64,000 bases of DNA from Primula veris (taxonomy: Eukaryota > Streptophyta > Magnoliopsida > Ericales > Primulaceae). Location of the stretch: the NCBI GenBank assembly GCA_963682055.1, contig OY821751.1, positions 7,068,001 through 7,132,000 of the forward strand, read 5' to 3'. Under the pieces are notes generated by a model. That model was not told the DNA's origin. It did not search any database and was given only the letters and a program-made list of their open reading frames with translations. This document shows, piece by piece, positions 34,356 to 44,772 of the stretch (positions are counted from its first letter, which is position 1; each line of letters starts with the position of its first letter). Position numbers and translations under genes: made by a program.

Positions 34356-34473
34356 TGGTGCAACACGAGGACTTCCCAGGGGGTCACCCATCCTAGTACT
34401 ACTCTCGCCCAAGCACACTTAACTGCGGAGTTCTGATAGGATCCGGTGCATTAGTGCTGGTATGATCGCACCC
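34356..34473 (-). rRNA. 5S rRNA gene, unit 103 (Lg)
   Basis: p118 C>A, p36 C>T. Terminator T run is altered (AAAAATACAAAAAA on the plus strand). Confidence 0.95.
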
Positions 34474-34697
34474 GGAAGGTTGTGCATCTTCAATTCGTTT
34501 AAACATCCCCGCCGTCCCGTTCGCTTCTCAAGAACCGACCGGTTTAGTTTCTGTCTTTACAAAAATTTATATTAATTATTCAAAATAATTGGAAAGGATA
34601 ACGTAATAAGATTAAATAACAAACGGCATGGAAAAAATATATAAATAAAAATATTACACAAAAAACGAGAAGTTGATGCGAAAAAAAAAACAAAAAA

Positions 34698-34815
34698 GGG
34701 TGCAACACGAGGACTTCACAGGGGGTCACCCATCCTAGTACTACTCTCGCCCAAGCACACTTAACTGCGGAGTTCTGATGGGATCCGGTGCATTAGTGCT
34801 AGTATGATCGCACCC
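34698..34815 (-). rRNA. 5S rRNA gene, unit 104 (Lg)
   Basis: p98 G>T, p15 C>T. Confidence 0.95.
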
Positions 34816-35019
34816 GGAAGGTTGCGCATCTTCAATTCGTTTAAACCTCCCCGCCGTCCCGTTCGCTTCCCAAGAACCGACCGGTTTAGTTTCTGTCTTT
34901 AACAAAATTTATATTAATTATTCAAAATAATTGGAAAGGATAACGTAATAAGATTAAATAACAAACGGCATGCAAAAAATATATAAATAAAAATATTACA
35001 CAAAAAAAAAAACAAAAAA

Positions 35020-35137
35020 GGGTGCAACACGAGGACTTCCCAGGAGGTCACCCATCCTAGTACTACTCTCGCCCAAGCACACTTAACTGCGGAGTTCTGA
35101 TGGGATCCGGTGCATTAGTGCTGGTATGATCGCACCC
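35020..35137 (-). rRNA. 5S rRNA gene, unit 105 (S)
   Basis: p93 C>T; upstream -2 C>T. Confidence 0.96.
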
Positions 35138-35361
35138 GAAAGGTGGTGCATCTTCAATTCGTTTAAACCTCCCCGCCGTCCCGTTCGCTTCCCAAGAACC
35201 GACCGGTTTAGTTTCTCTCTTTACAAAAATTTATTTTAATTATTCAAAATAATAGGAAAGGATAACGTAATAAGATTAAATAACAAACGGCATGGAAAAA
35301 ATATATAAATAAAAATATTACACAAAAACCGAGAAGTTGATGCCAAAAAAAAAACAAAAGA

Positions 35362-35479
35362 GGGTGCAACACGAGGACTTCCCAGGGGGTCACCCATCCT
35401 AGTACTACTCTCGCCCAAGCACACTTAACTGCGGAGTTCTGATGGGATCCGGTGCATTAGTGCTGGTATGATCGCACCC
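35362..35479 (-). rRNA. 5S rRNA gene, unit 106 (Lc)
   Basis: Consensus gene. Confidence 0.97.
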
Positions 35480-35703
35480 GGAAGGTTGTGCATCTTCAAT
35501 TCGTTTAAACCTCCCCGCCGTCCCGTTCGCTTCCCAAGAACCGACCGGTTTAGTTTCTCTCTTTACAAAAATTTATATTAATTATTCAAAATAATTGGAA
35601 ATGATAACGTAATAAGATTAAATAACAAACGGCATGGAAAAAATATATAAATAAAAATATTACACATAAAACGAGAAGTTGATGCCAAAAAAAAAACAAA
35701 AGA

Positions 35704-35821
35704 GGGTGCAACACGAGGACTTCCCAGGGGGTCACCCATCCTAGTACTATTCTCGCCCAAGCACACTTAACTGCGGAGTTCTGATAGGATCCAGTGCATT
35801 AGTGCTGGTATGATCGCACCC
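35704..35821 (-). rRNA. 5S rRNA gene, unit 107 (Lc)
   Basis: p72 G>A (intermediate element), p36 C>T, p29 C>T; upstream -2 C>T. Confidence 0.94.
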
Positions 35822-36045
35822 GAAAGGTTGTGCATCTTCAATTCGTTTAAACCTCCCCGCCGTCCCGTTCGCTTCCCAAGAACCGACCGGTTTAGTTTCT
35901 CTCTTTACGAAAATTTATATTAATTATTCAACATAATTGGAAAGGATAACGTAATAAGATTAAATAACAAACGGCATGGAAAAAAAATATAAATAAAAAT
36001 ATTACACAAAAAACGAGAAGTTGATGCGAAAAAAAAAACAAAAAA

Positions 36046-36163
36046 GGGTGCAACACGAGGACTTCCCAGGGGGTCACCCATCCTAGTACTACTCTCGCCC
36101 AAGCACACATAACTGCGGAGTTCTGATGGGATCCGGTGCATTAGTGCTGGTATGATCGCACCC
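36046..36163 (-). rRNA. 5S rRNA gene, unit 108 (Lg)
   Basis: p55 A>T in the A box. Confidence 0.95.
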
Positions 36164-36389
36164 GGAAGGTTGCGCATCTTCAATTCGTTTAAACCTCCCC
36201 GCCGTCCCGTTCGCTTCCCAAGAACCGACCGGTTTAGTTTCTGTCTTTAACAAAATTTATATTAATTATTCAAAATAATTGGAAAGAATAACGTAATAAG
36301 ATTAAATAACAAACGGCATGGAAAAAATATATAAATAAAAATATTACACAAAAAACGAGAAGTTGATGCGAAAAAAACAAAACAAAAAA

Positions 36390-36507
36390 GGGTGCAACAC
36401 GAGGACTTCCCAGGGGGCCACCCATCCTAGTACTACTCTCGCCCAAGCACACTTAACTGCGGAGTTCTGATGGGATCCGGTGCATTAGTCCTGGTATGAT
36501 CGCACCC
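36390..36507 (-). rRNA. 5S rRNA gene, unit 109 (Lm), hybrid
   Basis: 3' half has the Lm terminator and p90 A>G, otherwise seen only right of 48 kb; 5' half has p18 C>G and TTGGGCAT upstream like unit 90. It marks the junction of the two 6.37-kb blocks. Confidence 0.94.
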
Positions 36508-36710
36508 GGAAGGTTGGGCATCTTCAATTCGTTTAAACCTCCCCGCCGTCCCGTTCGCTTCCCAAGAACCGACCGGTTTAGTTTCTCTCTTTACAAAAAT
36601 TTATATTAATTATTCAAAATAATTGGAAAGGATAACGTAATAAGATTAAATAACAAACGGCATGGAAAAAATATATAAATAAAAATATTACACAAAAAAA
36701 AAACAAAAAA

Positions 36711-36828
36711 GGGTGCAACACGAGAACTTCCCAGGGGGTCACCCATCTTAGTACTACTCTCGCCCAAGCACACTTAACTGCGGAGTTCTGATGGGATCCA
36801 GTGCATTAGTGCTGGTATGATCACACCC
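36711..36828 (-). rRNA. 5S rRNA gene, unit 110 (S)
   Basis: p104 C>T, p81 G>A, p29 C>T, p6 C>T; copy of unit 91. Confidence 0.93.
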
Positions 36829-37052
36829 GGAAGGTGGTGCATCTTCAATTCGTTTAAACCTCCCCGCCGTCCCGTTCGCTTCCCAAGAACCGACCGGTTT
36901 AGTTTCTCTCTTTACAAAAATTTATATTAATTATTCAAAATAATTGGAAAGGATAACGTAATAAGATTAAATAACAAACGACATGGAAAAAATATATAAA
37001 TAAAAATATTACACATAAAACGAGAAGTTGATGCCAAAAAAAAAACAAAAGA

Positions 37053-37170
37053 GGGTGCAACACGAGGACTTCCCAGGGGGTCACCCATCCTAGTACTACT
37101 CTCGCCCAAGCACACTTAACTGCGGATTTCTGATGGGATCCGGTGCATTAGTGCTGGTATGATCGCACCC
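37053..37170 (-). rRNA. 5S rRNA gene, unit 111 (Lc)
   Basis: p44 C>A; copy of unit 92. Confidence 0.96.
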
Positions 37171-37394
37171 GGAAGGTGGTGCATCTTCAATTCGTTTAAA
37201 CCTCCCCGCCGTCCCGTTCGCTTCCCAAGAACCGACCGGTTTAGTTTCTCTCTTTACAAAAATTTATATTAATTATTCAAAATAATTGGAAAGGATAACG
37301 TAATAAGATTAAATAACAAACGGCATGGAAAAAATATATCAATAAAAATATTACACAAAAAACGAGAAGTTGATGCCAAAAAAAAAACAAAAGA

Positions 37395-37512
37395 GGGTGC
37401 AACACGAGGACTTGCCAGGGGGTCACCCATCCTAGTACTACTCTCGCCCAAGCACACTTAACTGCGGAGTTCTGATGGGATCCGGTGCATTAGTGCTGGT
37501 ATGATCGCACCC
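37395..37512 (-). rRNA. 5S rRNA gene, unit 112 (Lc)
   Basis: p99 G>C; copy of unit 93. Confidence 0.96.
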
Positions 37513-37714
37513 GGAAGGTTGTGCATCTTCAATTCGTTTAAACCTCCCCGCCGTCCCGTTCGCTTCCCAAGAACCGACCGGTTTAGTTTCTCTCTTTACA
37601 AAAATTTATATTAATTATTCAAAATAATTGGAAAGGATAACGTAATAAGATTAAATAACAAACGGCATGGAAAAAATATATAAATAAAAATATTACACAA
37701 TAAAAAACAAAAAA

Positions 37715-37832
37715 GGGTGCAACACGAGGACTTCCCAGGAGGTCACCCATCCTAGTACTACTCTCGCCCAAGCACACTTAACTGCGGATTTCTGATGGGA
37801 TCCGGTGCATTAGTGCTGGTATGATCGCACCC
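37715..37832 (-). rRNA. 5S rRNA gene, unit 113 (S)
   Basis: p93 C>T, p44 C>A; second T run broken by an A. Confidence 0.95.
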
Positions 37833-38056
37833 GGAAGGTGGTGCATCTTCAATTCGTTTAAACCTCCCCGCCGTCCCGTTCGCTTCCCAAGAACCGACCG
37901 GTTTAGTTTCTCTCTTTACAAAAATTTATATTAATTATTCAAAATAATTGGAAAGGATAACGTAATAAGATTAAATAACAAACGGCATGGAAAAAATATA
38001 TAAATAAAAATATTACACAAAAAACGAGAAGTTGATGCCAAAAAAAAAACAAAAGA

Positions 38057-38174
38057 GGGTGCAACACGAGGACTTGCCAGGGGGTCACCCATCCTAGTAC
38101 TACTCTCGCCCAAGCACACTTAACTGCGGAGTTCTGATGGGATCCGGTGCATTAGTGCTGGTATGATCGCACCC
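38057..38174 (-). rRNA. 5S rRNA gene, unit 114 (Lc)
   Basis: p99 G>C. Confidence 0.96.
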
Positions 38175-38376
38175 GGAAGGTTGTGCATCTTCAATTCGTT
38201 TAAACCTCCCCGCCGTCCCGTTCGCTTCCCAAGAACCGACCGGTTTAGTTTCTCTCTTTACAAAAATTTATATTAATTATTCAAAATAATTGGAAAGGAT
38301 AACGTAATAAGATTAAATAACAAACGGCATGGAAAAAATATATAAATAAAAATATTACACAAAAAAAAACAAAAAA

Positions 38377-38494
38377 GGGTGCAACACGAGGACTTCCCAG
38401 GAGGTCACCCATCCTAGTACTACTCTCGCCCAAGCACACTTAACTGCGGATTTCTGATGGGATCCGGTGCATTAGTGCTGGTATGATCGCACCC
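38377..38494 (-). rRNA. 5S rRNA gene, unit 115 (S)
   Basis: p93 C>T, p44 C>A. Confidence 0.95.
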
Positions 38495-38718
38495 GGAAGG
38501 TGGTGCATCCTCAATTCGTTTAAACCTCCCCGCCGTCCCGTTCGCTTCCCAAGAACCGACCGGTTTAGTTTCTCTCTTTACAAAAATTTATATTAATTAT
38601 TCAAAATAATTGGAAAGGATAACGTAATAAGATTAAATAACAAACGGCATGGAAAAAATATATAAATAAAAATATTACACAAAAAACGAGAAGTTGATGC
38701 CAAAAAAAAAACAAAAGA

Positions 38719-38836
38719 GGGTGCAACACGAGGACTTGCCAGGGGGTCACCCATCCTAGTACTACTCTCGCCCAAGCACACTTAACTGCGGAGTTCTGAT
38801 GGGATCCGGTGCATTAGTGCTGGTATGATCGCACCC
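38719..38836 (-). rRNA. 5S rRNA gene, unit 116 (Lc)
   Basis: p99 G>C. Confidence 0.96.
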
Positions 38837-39038
38837 GGAAGGTTGTGCATCTTCAATTCGTTTAAACCTCCCCGCCGTCCCGTTCGCTTCCCAAGAACCG
38901 ACCGGTTTAGTTTCTCTCTTTACAAAAATTTATATTAATTATTCAAAATAATTGGAAAGGATAACGTAATAAGATTAAATAACAAACGGCATGGAAAAAA
39001 TATATAAATAAAAATATTACACAAAAAAAAACAAAAAA

Positions 39039-39156
39039 GGGTGCAACACGAGGACTTCCCAGGAGGTCACCCATCCTAGTACTACTCTCGCCCAAGCACA
39101 CTTAACTGCGGATTTCTGATGGGATCCGGTGCATTAGTGCTGGTATGATCGCACCC
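39039..39156 (-). rRNA. 5S rRNA gene, unit 117 (S)
   Basis: p93 C>T, p44 C>A. Confidence 0.95.
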
Positions 39157-39380
39157 GGAAGGTGGTGCATCTTCAATTCGTTTAAACCTCCCCGCCGTCC
39201 CGTTCGCTTCCCAAGAACCGACCGGTTTAGTTTCTCTCTTTACAAAAATTTATATTAATTATTCAAAATAATTGGAAAGGATAACGTAATAAGATTAAAT
39301 AACAAACGGCATGGAAAAAATATATAAATAAAAATATTACACAAAAAACGAGAAGTTGATGCCAAAAAAAAAACAAAAGA

Positions 39381-39498
39381 GGGTGCAACACGAGGACTTG
39401 CCAGGGGGTCACCCATCCTAGTACTACTCTCGCCCAAGCACACTTAACTGCGGAGTTCTGATGGGATCCGGTGCATTAGTGCTGGTATGATCGCACCC
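39381..39498 (-). rRNA. 5S rRNA gene, unit 118 (Lc)
   Basis: p99 G>C. Confidence 0.96.
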
Positions 39499-39700
39499 GG
39501 AAGGTTGTGCATCTTCAATTCGTTTAAACCTCCCCGCCGTCCCGTTCGCTTCCCAAGAACCGACCGGTTTAGTTTCTCTCTTTACAAAAATTTATATTAA
39601 TTATTCAAAATAATTGGAAAGGATAACGTAATAAGATTAAATAACAAACGGCATGGAAAAAATATATAAATAAAAATATTACACAAAAAAAAACAAAAAA

Positions 39701-39818
39701 GGGTGCAACACGAGGACTTCCCAGGAGGTCACCCATCCTAGTACTACTCTCGCCCAAGCACACTTAACTGCGGATTTCTGATGGGATCCGGTGCATTAGT
39801 GCTGGTATGATCGCACCC
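39701..39818 (-). rRNA. 5S rRNA gene, unit 119 (S)
   Basis: p93 C>T, p44 C>A. Confidence 0.95.
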
Positions 39819-40042
39819 GGAAGGTGGTGCATCCTCAATTCGTTTAAACCTCCCCGCCGTCCCGTTCGCTTCCCAAGAACCGACCGGTTTAGTTTCTCTC
39901 TTTACAAAAATTTATATTAATTATTCAAAATAATTGGAAAGGATAACGTAATAAGATTAAATAACAAACGGCATGGAAAAAATATATAAATAAAAATATT
40001 ACACAAAAAACGAGAAGTTGATGCCAAAAAAAAAACAAAAGA

Positions 40043-40160
40043 GGGTGCAACACGAGGACTTGCCAGGGGGTCACCCATCCTAGTACTACTCTCGCCCAAG
40101 CACACTTAACTGCGGAGTTCTGATGGGATCCGGTGCATTAGTGCTGGTATGATCGCACCC
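40043..40160 (-). rRNA. 5S rRNA gene, unit 120 (Lc)
   Basis: p99 G>C. Confidence 0.96.
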
Positions 40161-40385
40161 GGAAGGTTGTGCATCTTCAATTCGTTTAAACCTCCCCGCC
40201 GTCCCGTTCGCTTCCCAAGAACCGACCGGTTTAGTTTCTCTCTTTACAAAAATTTATATTAATTATTCAAAATAATTGGAAAGGATAACGTAATAAGATT
40301 AAATAACAAACGGCATGGAAAAAATATATAAATAAAAATATTACACAAAAAACGAGAAGTTGATGCGAAAAAAAAAAACAAAAAA

Positions 40386-40503
40386 GGGTGCAACACGAGG
40401 ACTTTCCAGGGGGTCACCCATCCTAGTACTACTCTCGCCCAAGCACACTTAACTGCGGAGTTCTGATGGGATCTGGTGCATTAGTGCTGGTATGATCGCA
40501 CCC
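40386..40503 (-). rRNA. 5S rRNA gene, unit 121 (Lg)
   Basis: p99 G>A, p30 G>A; copy of unit 102. Confidence 0.95.
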
Positions 40504-40727
40504 GGAAGGTTGTGCATCTTCAATTCGTTTAAACCTCCCCGCCGTCCCGTTCGCTTCCCAAGAACCGACCGGTTTAGTTTCTCTCTTTACAAAAATTTAT
40601 ATTAATTATTCAAAATAATTGGAAAGGATAACGTAATAAGATTAAATAACAAACGGCATGGAAAAAATATATAAATAAAAATATTACACAAAAAACGAGA
40701 AGTTGATGCGAAAAAAAATACAAAAAA

Positions 40728-40845
40728 TGGTGCAACACGAGGACTTCCCAGGGGGTCACCCATCCTAGTACTACTCTCGCCCAAGCACACTTAACTGCGG
40801 AGTTCTGATAGGATCCGGTGCATTAGTGCTGGTATGATCGCACCC
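40728..40845 (-). rRNA. 5S rRNA gene, unit 122 (Lg)
   Basis: p118 C>A, p36 C>T; copy of unit 103. Confidence 0.95.
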
Positions 40846-41069
40846 GGAAGGTTGTGCATCTTCAATTCGTTTAAACATCCCCGCCGTCCCGTTCGCTTCC
40901 CAAGAACCGACCGGTTTAGTTTCTGTCTTTACAAAAATTTATATTAATTATTCAAAATAATTGGAAAGGATAACGTAATAAGATTAAATAACAAACGGCA
41001 TGGAAAAAATATATAAATAAAAATATTACACAAAAAACGAGAAGTTGATGCGAAAAAAAAAACAAAAAA

Positions 41070-41187
41070 GGGTGCAACACGAGGACTTCACAGGGGGTCA
41101 CCCATCCTAGTACTACTCTCGCCCAAGCACACTTAACTGCGGAGTTCTGATGGGATCCGGTGCATTAGTGCTGGTATGATCGCACCC
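41070..41187 (-). rRNA. 5S rRNA gene, unit 123 (Lg)
   Basis: p98 G>T; copy of unit 104 without p15. Confidence 0.95.
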
Positions 41188-41391
41188 GGAAGGTTGCGCA
41201 TCTTCAATTCGTTTAAACCTCCCCGCCGTCCCGTTCGCTTCCCAAGAACCGACCGGTTTAGTTTCTGTCTTTAACAAAATTTATATTAATTATTCAAAAT
41301 AATTGGAAAGGATAACGTAATAAGATTAAATAACAAACGGCATGCAAAAAATATATAAATAAAAATATTACACAAAAAAAAAAACAAAAAA

Positions 41392-41509
41392 GGGTGCAAC
41401 ACGAGGACTTCCCAGGAGGTCACCCATCCTAGTACTACTCTCGCCCAAGCACACTTAACTGCGGAGTTCTGATGGGATCCGGTGCATTAGTGCTGGTATG
41501 ATCGCACCC
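41392..41509 (-). rRNA. 5S rRNA gene, unit 124 (S)
   Basis: p93 C>T, -2 C>T; copy of unit 105. Confidence 0.96.
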
Positions 41510-41716
41510 GAAAGGTGGTGCATCTTCAATTCGTTTAAACCTCCCCGCCGTCCCGTTCGCTTCCCAAGAACCGACCGGTTTAGTTTCTCTCTTTACAAAA
41601 ATTTATTTTAATTATTCAAAATAATAGGAAAGGATAACGTAATAAGATTAAATAACAAACGGCATGGAAAAAATATATAAATAAAAATATTACACAAAAA
41701 CCGAGAAGTTGATGCC

Positions 41717-41731
41717 AAAAAAAAAACAAAA
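41717..41731 (-). terminator. Pol III terminator, Lc type (representative, unit 125)
   Basis: Directly after the gene the minus strand reads CT, TTTT, G, then ten T. Four or more T residues stop RNA polymerase III, and the second run is a fail-safe. In Lc units the first run is only four T long and starts 2 nt past the 118-bp gene end. Confidence 0.85.
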
Positions 41732-41754
41732 GAGGGTGCAACACGAGGACTTCC

Positions 41755-41772
41755 CAGGGGGTCACCCATCCT
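41755..41772 (-). promoter_or_regulatory. C box of internal control region (representative, unit 125)
   Basis: p80-97 reads AGGATGGGTGACCCCCTG, the main TFIIIA binding block. Most units have C at p93; a subset between 31 and 45 kb has T there, which is the form I remember for plants. Confidence 0.85.
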
Positions 41773-41779
41773 AGTACTA

Positions 41780-41785
41780 CTCTCG
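41780..41785 (-). promoter_or_regulatory. Intermediate element (representative, unit 125)
   Basis: p67-72 reads CGAGAG, the intermediate element contacted by TFIIIA. A subfamily in the right half of the window changes its last base (p72 G to A). Confidence 0.8.
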
Positions 41786-41787
41786 CC

Positions 41788-41802
41788 CAAGCACACTTAA
41801 CT
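41788..41802 (-). promoter_or_regulatory. A box of internal control region (representative, unit 125)
   Basis: p50-64 reads AGTTAAGTGTGCTTG, the position of the 5S A box bound with TFIIIA/TFIIIC. The plant form I remember has AAGCGTG here; this array has AAGTGTG almost everywhere (p57 C to T at a former CpG). Confidence 0.85.
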
Positions 41803-41861
41803 GCGGAGTTCTGATGGGATCCGGTGCATTAGTGCTGGTATGATCGCACCCGGAAGGTTGT

Positions 41862-41863
41862 GC
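41862..41863 (-). promoter_or_regulatory. GC dinucleotide at -12 (representative, unit 125)
   Basis: GC occupies -12/-11, matching the GC at -12 known from plant 5S promoters, and the base at -1 is C as expected. Adjacent bases define promoter haplotypes across the array: plus-strand TTGTGCAT, TTGCGCAT, TGGTGCAT or TTGGGCAT all keep the GC. Confidence 0.7.
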
Positions 41864-41875
41864 ATCTTCAATTCG

Positions 41876-41881
41876 TTTAAA
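41876..41881 (-). promoter_or_regulatory. TATA-like element of 5S promoter (representative, unit 125)
   Basis: TTTAAA lies at -30 to -25 relative to the first base of unit 125, where plant 5S genes carry a TATA-like element that helps position TFIIIB and polymerase III. The motif is kept in almost every unit. The neighbouring CG base is variable (CGTTT, CATTT or TGTTT on the plus strand), as expected from CpG decay. Confidence 0.75.
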
Positions 41882-41951
41882 CCTCCCCGCCGTCCCGTTC
41901 GCTTCCCAAGAACCGACCGGTTTAGTTTCTCTCTTTACAAAAATTTATATT

Positions 41952-41968
41952 AATTATTCAAAATAATT
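41952..41968. repeat. Spacer inverted repeat (representative)
   Basis: AATTATT-CAA-AATAATT is a perfect 7-bp inverted repeat with a 3-nt loop, present at the same place in most spacers. It is broken in spacers where the right arm changes, for example after units 8 and 15 (AAATTATTGG) and wherever CAACATAATT occurs. No role is known to me. Confidence 0.7.
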
Positions 41969-42075
41969 GGAAATGATAACGTAATAAGATTAAATAACAA
42001 ACGGCATGGAAAAAATATATAAATAAAAATATTACACATAAAACGAGAAGTTGATGCCAAAAAAAAAACAAAAGA

Positions 42076-42193
42076 GGGTGCAACACGAGGACTTCCCAGG
42101 GGGTCACCCATCCTAGTACTATTCTCGCCCAAGCACACTTAACTGCGGAGTTCTGATAGGATCCAGTGCATTAGTGCTGGTATGATCGCACCC
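42076..42193 (-). rRNA. 5S rRNA gene, unit 126 (Lc)
   Basis: p72 G>A, p36 C>T, p29 C>T, -2 C>T; copy of unit 107. Confidence 0.94.
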
Positions 42194-42417
42194 GAAAGGT
42201 TGTGCATCTTCAATTCGTTTAAACCTCCCCGCCGTCCCGTTCGCTTCCCAAGAACCGACCGGTTTAGTTTCTCTCTTTACAAAAATTTATATTAATTATT
42301 CAACATAATTGGAAAGGATAACGTAATAAGATTAAATAACAAACGGCATGGAAAAAAAATATAAATAAAAATATTACACAAAAAACGAGAAGTTGATGCG
42401 AAAAAAAAAACAAAAAA

Positions 42418-42535
42418 GGGTGCAACACGAGGACTTCCCAGGGGGTCACCCATCCTAGTACTACTCTCGCCCAAGCACACATAACTGCGGAGTTCTGATG
42501 GGATCCGGTGCATTAGTGCTGGTATGATCGCACCC
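42418..42535 (-). rRNA. 5S rRNA gene, unit 127 (Lg)
   Basis: p55 A>T; copy of unit 108. Confidence 0.95.
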
Positions 42536-42740
42536 GGAAGGTTGCGCATCTTCAATTCGTTTAAACCTCCCCGCCGTCCCGTTCGCTTCCCAAGAACCGA
42601 CCGGTTTAGTTTCTGTCTTTAACAAAATTTATATTAATTATTCAAAATAATTGGAAAGGATAACGTAATAAGATTAAATAACAAACGGCATGGAAAAAAT
42701 ATATAAATAAAAATATTACACAAAAAAAAAAAAAAAAAAA

Positions 42741-42858
42741 GGGTGCAAAACGAGGACTTCCCAGGGGGTCACCCATCCTAGTACTACTCTCGCCCAAGCA
42801 CACTTAACTGCGGAGTTCTGATGGGATCCGGTGCATTAGTGCTGGTATGATCGCACCC
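42741..42858 (-). rRNA. 5S rRNA gene, unit 128 (S)
   Basis: p110 G>T; unbroken T-run terminator. Confidence 0.96.
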
Positions 42859-43082
42859 GGAAGGTGGTGCATCTTCAATTCGTTTAAACCTCCCCGCCGT
42901 CCCGTTCGCTTCCCAAGAACCGACCGGTTTAGTTTCTCTCTTTACAAAAAATTATATTAATTATTCAAAATAATTGGAAAGGATAACGTAATAAGATTAA
43001 ATAACAAACGGCATGGAAAAAATATATAAATAAAAATATTACACATAAAACGAGAAGTTGATGCCAAAAAAAAAACAAAAGA

Positions 43083-43200
43083 GGGTGCAACACGAGGACT
43101 TCCCAGGGGGTCACCCATCCTAGTACTATTCTCGCCCAAGCACACTTAACTGCGGAGTTCTGATAGGATCCGGTGCATTAGTGCTGGTATGATCGCACCC
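43083..43200 (-). rRNA. 5S rRNA gene, unit 129 (Lc)
   Basis: p72 G>A, p36 C>T. Confidence 0.95.
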
Positions 43201-43424
43201 GGAAGGTTGTGCATCTTCAATTCGTTTAAACCTCCCCGCCGTCCCGTTCGCTTCCCAAGAACCGACCGGTTTAGTTTCTCTCTTTACAAAAATTTATATT
43301 AATTATTCAAAATAATTGGAAAGGATAACGTAATAAGATTAAATAACAAACGGCATGGAAAAAATATATAAATAAAAATATTACACAAAAAACGAGAAGT
43401 TGATGCGAAAAAAAAAACAAAAAA

Positions 43425-43542
43425 GGGTGCAACACGAGGACTTCACAGGGGGTCACCCATCCTAGTACTACTCTCGACCAAGCACACTTAACTGCGGAGT
43501 TCTGATGGGATCCGGTGCATTAGTGCTGGTATGATCGCACCC
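43425..43542 (-). rRNA. 5S rRNA gene, unit 130 (Lg)
   Basis: p98 G>T, p66 G>T. Confidence 0.95.
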
Positions 43543-43745
43543 GGAAGGTTGCGCATCTTCAATTCGTTTAAACCTCCCCGCCGTCCCGTTCGCTTCCCAA
43601 GAACCGACCGGTTTAGTTTCTGTCTTTAACAAAATTTATATTAATTATTCAAAATAATTGGAAAGGATAACGTAATAAGATTAAATAACAAACGGCATGG
43701 AAAAAATATATAAATAAAAATATTACAAAAAAAAAAAAAAAAAGA

Positions 43746-43863
43746 GGGTGCAACACGAGGACTTCTCAGGGGGTCACCCATCCTAGTACTACTCTCGCCC
43801 AAGCACACTTAACTGCGGAGTTCTGATGGGATCCGGTGCATTAGTGCTGGTATGATCGCACCC
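43746..43863 (-). rRNA. 5S rRNA gene, unit 131 (S)
   Basis: p98 G>A; short unit with CTC before a long T run. Confidence 0.95.
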
Positions 43864-44088
43864 GGAAGGTTGTGCATCTTCAATTCGTTTAAACCTCCCC
43901 GCCGTCCCGTTCGCTTCCCAAGAACCGAGCGGTTTAGTTTCTCTCTTTACAAAAATTTATATTAATTATTCAAAATAATTGGAAAGGATAACGTAATAAG
44001 ATTAAATAACAAACGCCATGGAAAAAATATATAAATAAAAATATTACAAAAAAAACGAGAAGTTGATGCGAAAAAAAAAAACAAAAAA

Positions 44089-44206
44089 GGGTGCAACACG
44101 AGGACTTCCCAGGGGGTCACCCATCCTAGTACTACTCTCGCCCAAGCGCGCTTAACTACGGAGTTCTGATGGGATCCGGTGCATTAGTGCTGGTATGATC
44201 GCACCC
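44089..44206 (-). rRNA. 5S rRNA gene, unit 132 (Lg)
   Basis: p59 T>C, p57 T>C, p49 C>T; the only unit I found with C at p57, the base I remember for plants. Confidence 0.95.
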
Positions 44207-44430
44207 GGAAGGTTGTGCATCTTCAATTCGTTTAAACCTCCCCGCCGTCCCGTTCGCTTCCCAAGAACCGACCGGTTTAGTTTCTCTCTTTACAAAAATT
44301 TATATTAATTATTCAAAATAATTGGAAAGGATAACGTAATAAGATTAAATAACAAACGGCATGGAAAAAATATATAAATAAAAATATTACATAAAAAACG
44401 AGAAGTTGATGCGAAAAAAAAAACAAAAAA

Positions 44431-44548
44431 TGGTGCAACACGAGGACTTCCCAGGGGGTCACCCATCCTAGTACTACTCTCGCCCAAGCACACTTAATTG
44501 CGGAGTTCTGATGGGATCCGGTGCATTAGTGCTGGTATGATCGCACCC
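44431..44548 (-). rRNA. 5S rRNA gene, unit 133 (Lg)
   Basis: p118 C>A, p51 G>A; upstream TTCTGCAT variant. Confidence 0.95.
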
Positions 44549-44772
44549 GGAAGGTTCTGCATCTTCAATTCGTTTAAACCTCCCCGCCGTCCCGTTCGCT
44601 TCCCAAGAACCGACCGGTTTAGTTTCTCTCTTTACAAAAATTTATATTAATTATTCAAAATAATTGGAAAGGATAACGTAATAAGATTAAATAACAAACG
44701 GCATGGAAAAAATATATAAATAAAAATATTACACAAAAAACGAGAAGTTGATGCGGAAAAAAAAACAAAAAA

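Larger units (their letters stand above)
30135..36389 (-). repeat. 6.37-kb block, copy 1
   Basis: Spacer after unit 90 through unit 108. Every gene has a counterpart 6372-6373 bp to the right with nearly the same private variants, so the duplication is recent. Confidence 0.93.
37395..40160 (-). repeat. 662-bp dimer repeat (units 112-120)
   Basis: The same alternation inside the second 6.37-kb block, with the same number of dimers. Confidence 0.9.
41734..41851 (-). rRNA. 5S rRNA gene, unit 125 (Lc), reference unit
   Basis: Consensus gene with consensus promoter; used here as the reference for control elements. The RNA is a structural part of the 60S ribosomal subunit, made by RNA polymerase III after TFIIIA binds p50-97 and TFIIIC/TFIIIB follow. 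The 118-bp gene ends at TTGCACCC; the mature RNA probably carries one to three further bases from the terminator. Confidence 0.98.
36508..42740 (-). repeat. 6.37-kb block, copy 2
   Basis: Spacer after unit 109 through unit 127. The left junction falls inside gene 109, which is a hybrid. After unit 127 the sequence differs from what follows unit 108. Confidence 0.93.

Noticed and set aside
41952..41968. Spacer inverted repeat as a terminator or attachment site
   Set aside because: It is AT-only and lies well away from the gene end; the T runs already provide termination, and nothing suggests site-specific recombination there.
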